Shown here one piece after another: positions 1 to 7,438 of a stretch of 13,600 bases of DNA. The DNA comes from Ichthyophonus hoferi (Eukaryota > Opisthokonta > Ichthyosporea > Ichthyophonida > Ichthyophonidae). Position numbers and translations under genes: made by a program. The notes under the pieces are model-generated. The model did no database searches. It was not told the DNA's origin and saw nothing but the letters and a program-made list of their open reading frames with translations. The stretch covers positions 136,698 to 150,297 of the forward strand of contig NAOQ01000004.1 in assembly GCA_002751075.1 (NCBI GenBank), written 5' to 3'. How positions within the stretch are numbered: the first letter of the stretch is position 1; the number at the start of each line of letters is the position of its first letter.

Positions 1-635
1 AAGTTATTGAACTTGGCAACATTAGTGTTAACTAGAAAGTTAGCACTGGCAGTAAAGCAAAGTATAAAAGAAAACAAAAGTCAATAATAAAGGCCCGTTC
101 ACACAAACGCGGTAATTAGTAGCAAAAATACAAAGTTTTCGTAGCATACACAAATACTGTGCATTTAATTTTATGTATGTAATAACTACACAGTTATTTT
201 AATGTCTAATATATTATTAGCACTCACATACGATAATCAGTGTTCAGACATCTCGCTTGCTCAGAACTCGGAGAACTGTTTACTAACATTAAATAGTAAC
301 AATAATTATTATTTACATTGTAATATATCACCCCTTACTGATTAATCTCATTATGCAATTTCCACATTTGCATCCAGGCAAATCAAAACATCTATTTCTT
401 CTGAATTTGAACAGAGACATAATTACTACAACCAATTACCTAGACAGTCGGTTTATGGGCCTTCTATAGGACCTCTAACAAAATAACTGTGCTTTAAAGA
501 CCGATCCGACTAAGTAACTATTATTACCGCTGGCCCAGCAAAATTGGCTATCAAATATACAATTGGAGATTCCGATAGTATGGACAAGTTGCTAGAATTG
601 GCACAGATGCCAAAAATATGTGACACAATAATTAT
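1..635 (+). repeat. Old copia-type LTR fragment, left edge cut by the window
   Basis: This stretch aligns in order with the 3' LTR of the copia complex. AAGTTATTGAACTTGGCAAC matches about 11894 onward, then the TATAAAAG/TCAATAATAAA block, then the part corresponding to about 12310-12900, down to GGACAAGTTGCTAGAATTGG near 580-601. It also matches the minus-strand LTR at about 7512-8209. By eye about four in five bases agree over the first 70. It may be a solo LTR or the end of an element lying to the left. It is a fossil. Confidence 0.8.
63..70 (+). promoter_or_regulatory. TATA box within the LTR fragment
   Basis: TATAAAAG occurs at the equivalent place in the other LTR copies (7970-7977 on the minus strand; TATAAAAA at 11954-11961; TATAAATG at 8497-8504). 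It is followed by a conserved TCAATAATAAA. Conservation across copies supports it as the LTR promoter core. Confidence 0.6.
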
Positions 636-1072
636 TAATAAAAGATATCACGGCATTTTTGTACTTACTCTGGAATTGTAGGAGCTAAAATACATCAGCA
701 TTTTGTTAGATAATCTTGATTATCTGTTTAATGGCAGATAATAAATAAAAAAGAATCATTATAACTGATTAATATTCAGCAATAAAAATCCTAATAAGTC
801 ACATTAATATATACCTATATTATTTATCCTTAAAATAAAATAATAATTCTGACATTTTAAGTCATAACATTAAATACATAACTAAAAAAACTTAATTGTT
901 TTTATTATTAGTTGATTTCTAATTATTTCCCCACACTAAAAGGTCAACATTATTATTATTACTATTATTATTGATACCATTACCAGTATAAATATCATAG
1001 TATAATCTCAATGTAAACACTCTTCAATAATATTATTAACTATTACAATCAGTTGGAAGATATCTATTTATC
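636..1072. other. AT-rich spacer, no gene seen
   Basis: This stretch is almost all A and T with TTATTATTA runs (about 950-972). Both strands are full of stops. It lies downstream of the minus-strand exon candidate, so it could hold its 3' untranslated region. No other structure is supported. Confidence 0.6.
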
Positions 1073-1239
1073 TCATAACAACATATCATCTACTGGATCC
1101 TTTAGGAGTCTCGCTGGGTAATCATCCAAGAGTTGGCTGCCCGGCCAACTGCGCTTTGCTAGTCTTATCAACCTTGTGGGCCTAGTCCCCAACCTCTGCT
1201 GATTTGTTTTTATAATGAACATATGCCTTAGCCGCCTAT
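1073..1239 (-). CDS. Candidate terminal exon of an unrecognised host gene
   Basis: On the minus strand an open stretch of about 55 codons ends at a TGA at 1073-1075. It includes RLRHMFIIKTNQQRLGTRP, RLIRLAKRSWPGSQLLDDYP and the C-terminus ARLLKDPVDDMLL. The GC content is clearly above the surrounding DNA, and the composition (balanced charges, WPG, DDYP, DPVDD) looks like real protein rather than an AT-rich chance frame. A possible acceptor, TTGATAG, lies at its 5' side near 1239-1245. Upstream sequence beyond it is repeat R2, which would then sit in the intron. I do not recognise the family. Confidence 0.4.
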
Positions 1240-1250
1240 CAATATTCCGT

Positions 1251-1355
1251 GTATGCAAAGGGAAACGTTAAAACATTCTTTTGATTCGGTATTCCCTCTC
1301 CTTTTAAACGAATGTAGGTCACATGGACGCTCTTGTCTCTACTTATTTCCAATAA
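1251..1355 (+). repeat. Dispersed repeat R2, copy 1
   Basis: From GTATGCAAAGGGAAAC through GTATTCCCTCTCCTTT and GCTCTTGTCTCTACTTATTTCC, this matches 6850-6952 in order. The shared length is about 100 bp. No open frame, tRNA-like promoter boxes or clear terminal inverted repeats are visible, so the class (MITE, SINE or part of a larger element) is unknown. Confidence 0.7.
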
Positions 1356-2100
1356 ATATTCTACACGATAATTCGGAAAATATTTCAACCACACAATAAA
1401 TAATATAGCATAACTATAACGTAGTATAATCTATTAATCCAATATATTTGTTATGTACCATAATATAACAAATATTAAATCTATATACAGATCACATTGT
1501 TTTATATTCTTTAAATGTTTAAAGGACATTTTTTATTGTGTAATTTCATGTTTATGTTCAACTTGATGATCAGGCCAGATCTCTTAATAACATATTAAGT
1601 TATTGTATATCAAATTTAACCGCCAATTAAAATAATATGATATAGTTTAATTTAAATATTAAATAACACATTATAATATAACATAATATATATAATATAA
1701 TTTTTAGGATAGGATTTTTCTTATAAAAGCGCTTTAGCGTTAAGATTTCTTCTTTTTCTAGTCTTAATGACCAATCGATTGATAAGATGAACGCTAATCG
1801 ACAATAATTTCTATACGATTAATAGAAAAACTCTTGTATATGCTGTAAGTATTAGTTTTAATAACCAATTAATATCTTTAATTTCCATTTAACCCGTTAA
1901 ACTATTATCCCATATTTATAACTTACCTAAGAAATGCAAATATTTAATGAGTAAAATATTAAAATCACAGCTACTATTTGTCTAGTATTAGGTAAATCAA
2001 ATACCTTATTATAAATACTCTTTTTGCCCAAGATAAAATGATAATCAGACATCCGACCTATACAAAAATAGGCGAGCATATTATAATAATATAGTGAATG
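1356..2100. other. AT-rich upstream region of the conserved gene
   Basis: No coding sense is seen. Small features include ATAAT pentamer runs near 1670-1700, palindromes AAAGCGCTTT (about 1728-1737) and CAATCGATTG, two CCAAT-type sequences (in GACCAATCGATT and TAACCAATTAAT), and a short hairpin CCTATACAAAAATAGG near 2057-2072. Any of these could be upstream regulatory DNA, but none is conclusive. Confidence 0.5.
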
Positions 2101-2161
2101 TATAATAGTGTATTATAGCGTTATATGGTGTGTAGTATATAGTCGTATATACACACAAATA
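2101..2161 (+). repeat. Promoter-proximal direct repeat, unit 1
   Basis: The unit starts TATAATAGTGTATTATAGCG and ends in a block TCGTATATACACACAAATA. It recurs 128 bases downstream with only a few differences. No coding sense is seen on either strand. Confidence 0.75.
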
Positions 2162-2228
2162 AGCGTTTTTATAATAATATAGTTGTATAATTGTATAATT
2201 GTATTTATATATAGAAATATAATAATAA

Positions 2229-2287
2229 TATAATAGTGTATTATAGCGTTATATAGTAGGTGATATATAGCCGTATATACACAAATA
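2229..2287 (+). repeat. Promoter-proximal direct repeat, unit 2
   Basis: This is the second copy of the 60-bp unit. Its first 26 bases are identical to unit 1, including TATTATAGCGTTATAT, and it ends CCGTATATACACAAATA. It ends about 42 bases before the ATG of the conserved gene, so it lies in the promoter or 5' leader. The spacer between units is almost pure A/T with TTGTATAA repeats. Confidence 0.75.
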
Positions 2288-2304
2288 CACGTAAAGAAAC
2301 ACCG

Positions 2305-2312
2305 TATAAAAA
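2305..2312 (+). promoter_or_regulatory. TATA-like box close to the start codon
   Basis: TATAAAAA ends 18 bases before the ATG at 2330. This is too close for a classical TATA box with a normal leader, so it may be incidental in such AT-rich DNA. Confidence 0.25.
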
Positions 2313-2329
2313 AAACTTTGGCATACAAC

Positions 2330-2541
2330 ATGGGTTTATTTGGAGCAGCCAACTGTCATATTCAAAAGGAAGAAGTGGAATATGATTTCACCGTAGCAAC
2401 TACTAGCGTACCAAATACAGCACCGCCCCACATGGGTGATTTAATGGGATATCAAAAAACCCATCTAACGCTTCCAGAAACATTTACTCCTATGGAGAGA
2501 ATAATACTCACGGCCAACGGTAATCTGCAACGGATTATAAG
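2330..2541 (+). other. Coding exon 1 of the conserved fungal gene
   Basis: This exon gives residues 1-70 plus two bases of codon 71. It ends in ATA AG just before GTTTGC. The split codon AG|C gives a serine, and the joined peptide reads NLQRIISSYYN, which fits the family as I recall it. The donor GTTTGC is weaker than the usual fungal GTAAGT or GTATGT. The frame stays open into the intron until 2695, so intron retention would add about 51 low-complexity residues. Confidence 0.8.
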
Positions 2542-3433
2542 GTTTGCCTTTTTATACACGCGAATGTACAGGTTTAATTGCATGCTTACATGCACACTAA
2601 CATACTATTATTTATATCTACCTATATATTATTATGCATATACACATATATATATTAGTACAATCATACATACGTACGTACATGTACACATATAGTTACA
2701 CTCAAGGCTTGCGTTCATAAATAGTCATACTTCTATAAGCATATATACAAGCATACATATACAGGTATATTTCTCATATATTAATATTTTATGAAGTTTT
2801 ACAGAACGAAGCTAGGTGTAGTTAAATAGTACAATGCATCAATCGTAGTATTATTATATATTAAATGATTAACCAGTAGTAAATAGTAATATTATATTAA
2901 AATGAATAGTATAAAAAACCTTTGTTTCAAGCCTATGTAAAACTTGTACAATAATATAATAAGACGACTAGTAAATAGTAAATAAAGGATGAATAATAAA
3001 CAATATGTAAGAGTTATCTGCCAAGTTTCTATCTATTTAAGTATTAAATCGATTTATAGCTTTAATAACATATAAATTAATATTATTTCTTTATTAATCA
3101 ACATCTAATAGTACTTATTAGGTTGGGGTGGAGATTTGTGAATAAAAAGAATATATATATATATATATGCTGTAATGGAATAATAACTATAGTGACAATA
3201 ATACAATGGTTAGCCTATTGTATTGCATACACCACATAAGAATACTAATGGTATTAATAATAATACTACTAAAATGTTTTTTTAATAATTAATGTGGATA
3301 TATGTATAAACGAATAGCGTTAATGCAATATATATATATATATATATTGTTGGAACCAAAGTATTAGCTTATTACTAGAAAGAAAAGAGGTTCCGTCCTA
3401 GTCCTAGTAAGATTTGATTATGATTCTTTGTGC

Positions 3434-3464
<31 letters not shown>

Positions 3465-5038
3465 CAAATTAGTATTATTATATTATGTATATTTGTAGTA
3501 AATAGATGGATAGAAAAATATCGATTGGCACCATTTAGAGTAGCATATTAAAATGAAAATTATTTTGAATCAATTATCTTCTAACTTTTAAAACAAACGA
3601 AATATAGGGTAAACATGCCCTGTCTTTATTTTAAACCATTACCCTGATGATGACACATGCCAGGTGGTGGACTATAGTAAAGAAAATTAGAAGGCCCATC
3701 TTAACCACGCAGTGTTAATTTATACTATTCTAAGCATGTAATGTATTGAGACTGAGTTAATATTAAACTGTATATCTAATATAATATTGTATACAGGAAT
3801 TAATAGAATATATGTTATATTCTAATACAAATAATTAATTAAGGAGTCATTATGACATATTGCATATGTTCCACTACTAACAGTTGGTTGTTATTTTCAG
3901 CTCGTACTATAATGAAAGAGTAGATGTTAATATAATCTATAATCGATCAATTGGCGATGGCAGTTATGATCGAATGGTAAAACTGACCGTGTTCAATAAA
4001 GTAAGATATACTTCTTTCTGATATGTGGCACAATATATTATAATAAAGTATATGTGGATTGATGGGATATTATATTATCCTATATTATATGATATTTTAT
4101 TAAATTGTGTTAAATTATATTTGAGTATATTATGCTAAATTATAGAGTATTATATTGTATTGTATTACATTATATGGTATTATATTATATTATATTATAG
4201 CCAATAATTACCCAATTTTAGCACTAACATTTCTAACTGATATTCTTTCTATTCGACAGCCCCTAATATACTGTCTATGATTATGATAACAGTATAAACG
4301 AATAACCTTAAAGCAATGCATATTTTAGGAGATAGATGAGTAGAAAAAATGTCTGAGTTGTAACCATATTTTAATAGAATACAGTTTGATATGCTATGGT
4401 CGTTACAGTAGTATAGTGGTATAGTATGCATGTTGAGTGTATACTTACTTGCAAGCTCATATTATATGATGCAATATATGATATAACCACAGCATTAGAC
4501 TATCTCATGTATGTATGTATGTATATATTTATATTTCAGCTCTAATATACCAACCCGTCCAATTATAATGTTCCTATAAAATTCTTGTACAATTCAACAT
4601 TTTTCTACCAATCTATTTACTAAAATATGCATTGCTTTAAGGTTAATAATTTATACATTTATCCTGATTATAGACAGTCTCTTAGGGGCTGCTTAATAGA
4701 AAAAATGGCAGTTAAAAATATTAGTGCTAAAATCGGGTAAGTATAAAATACTACACCAATGACATAAGACTGTAGTTATATGGATGATATTATTGGTTAT
4801 AATATAATTGGCTTGTAGAGCACACATACCATGATAACAATAATGCTAAATGGAGGTGGGTAAACAGGTATTCTGTGTTGCTACTAGTAAGGTGCAACTG
4901 ACGGACTCGAATATGATAGATCTTGTGGAGGTAAAAAAGGCAAGTATTAGGGTATTGGACCTTTGTCTCAGCCTTCTGAGTAGAGTGGCTAGATATTACG
5001 CATTTAACATAATTGTCATGTATGAATGCTCTCTTTAA
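2330..5038 (+). CDS. Conserved fungal hypothetical protein, three coding exons, 160 codons
   Basis: The coding exons are 2330-2541, 3901-4000 and 4868-5038. The two introns fall in phase 2 and phase 0, and the reading stays open across both junctions. The protein opens with MGLFGAANCHIQKEEVEYDF. A proline-rich stretch with APPHMGDLMGY lies near residues 31-41, followed by the core TFTPMERIILTANGNLQRII (about 51-70), SSYYN at the exon 1/2 junction, GDGSYDRMVKLTVFNK (89-104) and VFCVATSKVQLTDSNMIDLV (105-124). I recall this pattern (PMER..LTANGNLQR, then a basic strand, then A.SKV.LT) from a small family of uncharacterised fungal proteins, possibly with a chorismate-lyase/UTRA-like fold; no function can be assigned. 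No signal peptide or membrane segment is visible. The end (about 125-160) is less conserved and lacks the expected GQLFRYL-like stretch, so the copy may be shortened or decaying. The ATG at 2330 is chosen because conservation starts there; an upstream in-frame TTG is unlikely. Confidence 0.82.
2665..2694. repeat. Alternating pyrimidine-purine tract
   Basis: Thirty bases alternate pyrimidine and purine without a break, including TACGTACGTACATGTACACA. It lies in intron 1. Such tracts can adopt Z-form DNA, though the many TA steps make this weaker than GC or AC runs. Confidence 0.6.
3150..3168. repeat. (AT)n microsatellite
   Basis: An uninterrupted AT dinucleotide run in intron 1. It is the first of three such runs within 320 bases. 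Confidence 0.9.
3328..3348. repeat. (AT)n microsatellite within an R1 remnant
   Basis: The AT run follows GTATAAACGAATAGCGTTAATGCA, which resembles GTATAAACGAATAACCTTAAAGCA at 4292 in R1 copy a. It therefore appears to have grown inside a minus-strand R1 copy. Confidence 0.8.
3436..3464. repeat. (AT)n microsatellite, longest of the three
   Basis: About 28 bases of nearly pure TA dinucleotide in intron 1, a likely site of length variation between strains. Confidence 0.9.
3875..3881 (+). promoter_or_regulatory. Intron 1 branch point TACTAAC
   Basis: TACTAAC matches the optimal yeast/fungal branch-point sequence exactly and lies just upstream of the TTTTCAG acceptor at 3894-3900. It is the best single piece of evidence for the exon 2 start. 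Confidence 0.75.
3901..4000 (+). other. Coding exon 2 of the conserved fungal gene
   Basis: This 100-base exon encodes residues 71-104, including VDVNIIYNRSIGDGSYDRMV. It is followed by a strong donor, GTAAGA. It begins in phase 2 and ends on a codon boundary (AAA). Confidence 0.8.
4070..4200. repeat. Degenerate TATTR pentanucleotide array
   Basis: The sequence steps in fives through variants such as TATTA, TATTG, CATTA and TATGG, ending in pure TATTA units before 4200. A related array is at 5255-5365. It lies in intron 2 directly beside R1 copy a. Confidence 0.75.
4193..4368 (-). repeat. Dispersed repeat R1, copy a
   Basis: Reverse complement of copy b. Shared blocks are TTTTAGCACTAA, CTATT..ACAGCCCCTAA, CTGTCTAT, CCTTAAAGCAATGCATATTTTA and GTAGAAAAA. 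The part matching about 4740-4790 of copy b is absent. It lies in intron 2. An apparent minus-strand reading frame of 60 codons here is just the repeat. Confidence 0.8.
4582..4840 (+). repeat. Dispersed repeat R1, copy b
   Basis: Landmarks in order are CTACCAATCTATTTACTAAAA, TGCATTGCTTTAAGGTTA, TTATACATTTATC, TATAGACAGTCTCTTAG, GGCTGCTTAATAGAAA, GGATGATATTATTGGTTATAAT and TAGAGCACACATACCATGAT. The same order occurs at copies c and d. It ends about 28 bases before exon 3. No open frame is present. It is a short non-autonomous repeat of unknown class. Confidence 0.8.
4868..5038 (+). other. Coding exon 3 and stop of the conserved fungal gene
   Basis: This exon encodes residues 105-160 and ends at a TAA at 5036-5038. 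The first 20 residues (VFCVATSKVQLTDSNMIDLV) are clearly conserved. The later part, with DLCLSLLS and RYYAFNII, looks like a shortened version of the family's C-terminal half and stops before the acidic tail I would expect. The stop may be real or a sign of decay. Internal GT sites (GAG|GTAAAA and AGG|GTATTG) are possible donors if the true gene splices on. Confidence 0.7.
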
Positions 5039-5824
5039 ATTGGCTAAAAATATTGCAGTGTTTTCCTACTCATCATAGGTTATGTTATGGTATAGTGTGT
5101 TATAATACATTGTATTAGTAGCATGAGGTATGCTTTCTGCTTCCAGGATACTAATACATACATACATATATATTAGCTCATAGAGCACTTTATAATATTG
5201 ACATTCTATTTATGCATTATTGGATTGATTGGGTTGGTGTATTTCAATGTTTGTTATTATATTATAGTATACTATATTATATTATATTATATTAGGGTAG
5301 ATGCATTTTATTTTATTGTGTTGTATTGTATTGCATTGCATTACATAGGATTATATTAGGGTAGATACATTTTAGAATAAGTAGCCTAACTTGATGGACA
5401 GTAAATTTGAACGGTTACATTCATCTTGTGAAAGCGCTTGAACATATTATTGTATGGGGTATGCATATTAATACTATTTTTATTTATTTTATTATCTGTT
5501 TCTTCCTGTTTTTATCGAAATTGCATATAACATCTATATATTATTTTTAATGAATATATCTCCTTTAACTCCATGCTAAACCCTAAACCATATTGAGATG
5601 CCATAAATTACATTTAATAGAGATCATAAATTGGTCATATGGTAAAATAATATTACTATCTCAGCATTTTTTTACCAACAATCAGAACTTTACGTATAAC
5701 ATATACAAGCTATCTTCACACCCATTAGAAAGACAGAATCTTTAATATAGAGCAGGAATTTACTAGTTATATTTCCCATCAATGGCCAGTTTGTTGGCGT
5801 TATATAATGACAATATATGTCACC
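5039..5824. other. AT-rich region downstream of the conserved gene
   Basis: It contains a pentanucleotide array and its 26-bp direct repeats (see 5255-5373). The stretch 5690-5830 is slightly richer in GC, and its minus strand is open for about 60 codons, but the peptide (with THWP-like NWPLMGNITSKF) resembles nothing I know and overlaps the start of an R1 copy. I do not support a gene here. Confidence 0.5.
5255..5373. repeat. Pentanucleotide array with duplicated 26-bp segment
   Basis: TATTA units give way to TTTTA, TTGTA, TTGCA and TTACA units. The segment ATTATATTAGGGTAGATGCA (about 5285) recurs as ATTATATTAGGGTAGATACA (about 5349), both followed by TTTTA, so a block of the array has been duplicated with its flank. 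Confidence 0.75.
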
Positions 5825-6080
5825 TTGTGTTGCAGTTCCGCATTTCTCTACTAATCTATTTATTAAAATGTACATTGCTTAAGGTTAGTGGCTTATACAT
5901 TTATCACGACTATAGATAGTATCTTAGTGGCTGCCTAGTAGAAAGAATAGTAGTTAAAATGCTTGTATGAAAACGTTAACGTAGGTGTAAAACACTGCGC
6001 CAATGAGATAAGACTATAGTAAGATGGATGATATTATTGGCTATAATATTATCAGCTCTTAGAGCACAAATATCATGATT
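5825..6080 (+). repeat. Dispersed repeat R1, copy c
   Basis: Complete-looking copy: CTACTAATCTATTTATTAAAA, TACATTGCTTAAGGTTA, TTATACATTTATC, TATAGATAGTATCTTAGTGG, CTGCCTAGTAGAAAGAA, GGATGATATTATTGGCTATA and AGAGCACAAATATCATGATTG. The R1 end block (AGAGCACA..TA.CATGAT) is shared with copy b, which sets the right boundary. Confidence 0.8.
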
Positions 6081-6660
6081 GATTGACGTCAATTCACCAT
6101 CAGATATCATTTCAAGAAAAGCATAAAAGGGAGACTGTCTATTGTAGTAGAACTTACTGTGTTTTAGACTTGGTTACCAATATTTTTGTTTCTGAGTTTT
6201 TTCCACTGAATTGATGCCAGAATGTAAACTAGACCGTGAATTCTATTGGTCTAAACATACAGAATATATATCCATTTCGAATTAGTCTACCACACGTCTA
6301 TATATATATATTCATATCTTTGTATATACATGTTTTCATATTATGACCTTTTTATAGATGTATTTATTTTATATCTAGCTATGGTATATTAATTAATTGA
6401 TTTATCATACCCATGTATAGATTGGCCTTGGTCAAATATTTCATCATCTTCCAAAACTTTATTTAGCCCTGATACATTAATTAGTATGTAATTAATCCAA
6501 AATAACTAATTAACAATACCCATATACAGATTGGTCTAGGCCAATTATTCCGTCATCTTGATCTGTTGCCATTATTTTCCCTTCTCAAGGCTGGCAAATC
6601 AACCAACCTGCTATGGAGAGAATATACATTACAGGTATACGGTGGATTATTGTATTATAT
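6081..6660. other. Spacer with two related ~45-bp segments, no gene
   Basis: ATACCCATGTATAGATTGGCCTTGG (about 6407) and ATACCCATATACAGATTGGTCTAGG (about 6515) are related, and each is followed by a run ending CATCTT. The spacing is about 108 bases. It looks like an old tandem duplication. No convincing frame on either strand. Confidence 0.5.
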
Positions 6661-6663
6661 GTA

Positions 6664-7153
6664 TGTTGCAAGTTGACATTGTTCTATCCATCTATTTACT
6701 AATTGTGTTAAAAAATATATATGTTTAAATAAATTGGATATTTCTTTATATACCATAGTCATTTTAGTATTATTAGCAATTACCAATTACTACTGTATAT
6801 GTAGTCTGGAAAAATAAATGAAGCAATCTTATCCTATCTTTACTCCATGTATGTAAAGGGATACATCAAAACATACACTTAATTTAGTATTCCCTCTCCT
6901 TTATATGGGTATATGTCACAGGGATGCTCCTGTCTCTACTTATTTCCAACAATATACATTATCTTAACATTATTCATTCATACATTTGTTATGATTGTAG
7001 ACAGTATCTTAGTGATCACCTAATAAAAAGAAAAGCAGTTAAAATGTCATGCTACGATCGGGTAAGGTAGGTATAATACACTGCACCATGAGATAACACG
7101 CTAGTTAGATGTATGGTATTATTGGCTATAATATTACTGGTTCTTAGAGCAAA
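6664..7153 (+). repeat. Dispersed repeat R1, copy d, interrupted by R2-bearing sequence
   Basis: The R1 start (GTTCTATCCATCTATTTACTA, about 6681-6701) and the rest (AATATACATTATCTTAACATT onward, about 6951-7153, with GTAGACAGTATCTTAGTG, AAAGCAGTTAAAATG, ATTATTGGCTATAATATTA and TTCTTAGAGCA) are separated by about 250 bases that include R2 copy 2. Either R2-containing DNA inserted into R1 or a longer R1 form exists. Confidence 0.65.
6850..6952 (+). repeat. Dispersed repeat R2, copy 2
   Basis: Matches 1251-1355: TGTATGTAAAGGGATAC, GTATTCCCTCTCCTTT, TGTCACAGGGATGCTCCTG and TCTCTACTTATTTCCAA. It is immediately followed by R1 sequence. Confidence 0.7.
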
Positions 7154-7438
7154 TTATATTATATATAATTGCATGTATTACTACATTGGATTGTATATAT
7201 AATTATAATATCTGTAGAATTATATAATCGGATCAATATATAAAACTATTCACTCTTGTTCTGGCAGGTAAATAGATTCAATACAATTAATCATATATTA
7301 AAAACTAACACTATTTCCACCAAACAGCATGAGGGCATTATATGTACTATTCGGGAAGAATTTCCAATTGATATATTCAATCTATGGTAATAATGAATTG
7401 GATACCTGCAAGATGCTGCAGTCTTATTCAATGATTAC
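7154..7438. other. Spacer left of the copia complex
   Basis: The first half is AT-rich. From about 7320 the base composition is more balanced and one plus-strand frame is open for about 55 codons, running into the LTR piece that starts at 7439. I do not recognise the peptide. This may be host sequence flanking the element. Confidence 0.35.

Larger units (their letters stand above)
3298..3525 (-). repeat. Degraded R1 copy, minus strand, interrupted
   Basis: Two R1 landmarks are present in reverse: GTATAAACGAATAGCGTTAATGCA near 3304-3327 and TAGTAAATAGATGGATAGAA near 3496-3515. Between them lie AT runs and about 100 bases of other sequence starting GTTGGAACC. R1 copy d is interrupted at a matching place by R2, whose reverse complement also begins GTTGGAA, so both may descend from a longer variant. 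Confidence 0.45.
2542..3900 (+). other. Intron 1, about 1.36 kb, filled with AT repeats
   Basis: The intron runs from GTTTGC to TTATTTTCAG. A perfect TACTAAC branch point at 3875-3881 lies 19 bases before the acceptor, with a T-rich stretch between them. It holds three (AT)n runs, a 30-base alternating pyrimidine/purine tract and minus-strand pieces of repeat R1. Fungal introns are usually under 150 bp, so this length is remarkable and is explained by repeat growth inside the intron. Confidence 0.75.
4001..4867 (+). other. Intron 2, about 0.87 kb, with an inverted repeat pair
   Basis: The donor is GTAAGA and the acceptor is TAAACAG. CTAAA at about 4845-4849 is a weak branch-point candidate close to the acceptor. 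The intron contains a degenerate TATTR pentanucleotide array (about 4070-4200) and two R1 copies in opposite orientation (about 4193-4368 and 4582-4840). The second reaches nearly to the acceptor, so the R1 sequence lies where the branch point and polypyrimidine tract would normally be. Confidence 0.7.

Noticed and set aside
2113-2352. Minus-strand 79-codon frame with many Ile/Tyr residues
   Set aside because: It is antisense to the duplicated AT-rich promoter region, with extreme low complexity and no protein-like features.
2665-2694. Telomere-like or satellite origin of the CATACATACGTACGTA tract
   Set aside because: There is no repeated telomeric unit; it is a single mixed alternating tract.
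4249-4431. Minus-strand 60-codon frame in intron 2
   Set aside because: It lies mostly on R1 copy a; other R1 copies do not keep the frame.
4582-4840. R1 as a tRNA-derived SINE
   Set aside because: I could not find convincing A and B boxes or an A-rich tail, so the class is left open.
5690-5875. Minus-strand 61-codon frame downstream of the conserved gene
   Set aside because: It starts inside R1 copy c and the peptide is unrecognised. It is possible but unsupported as an exon.
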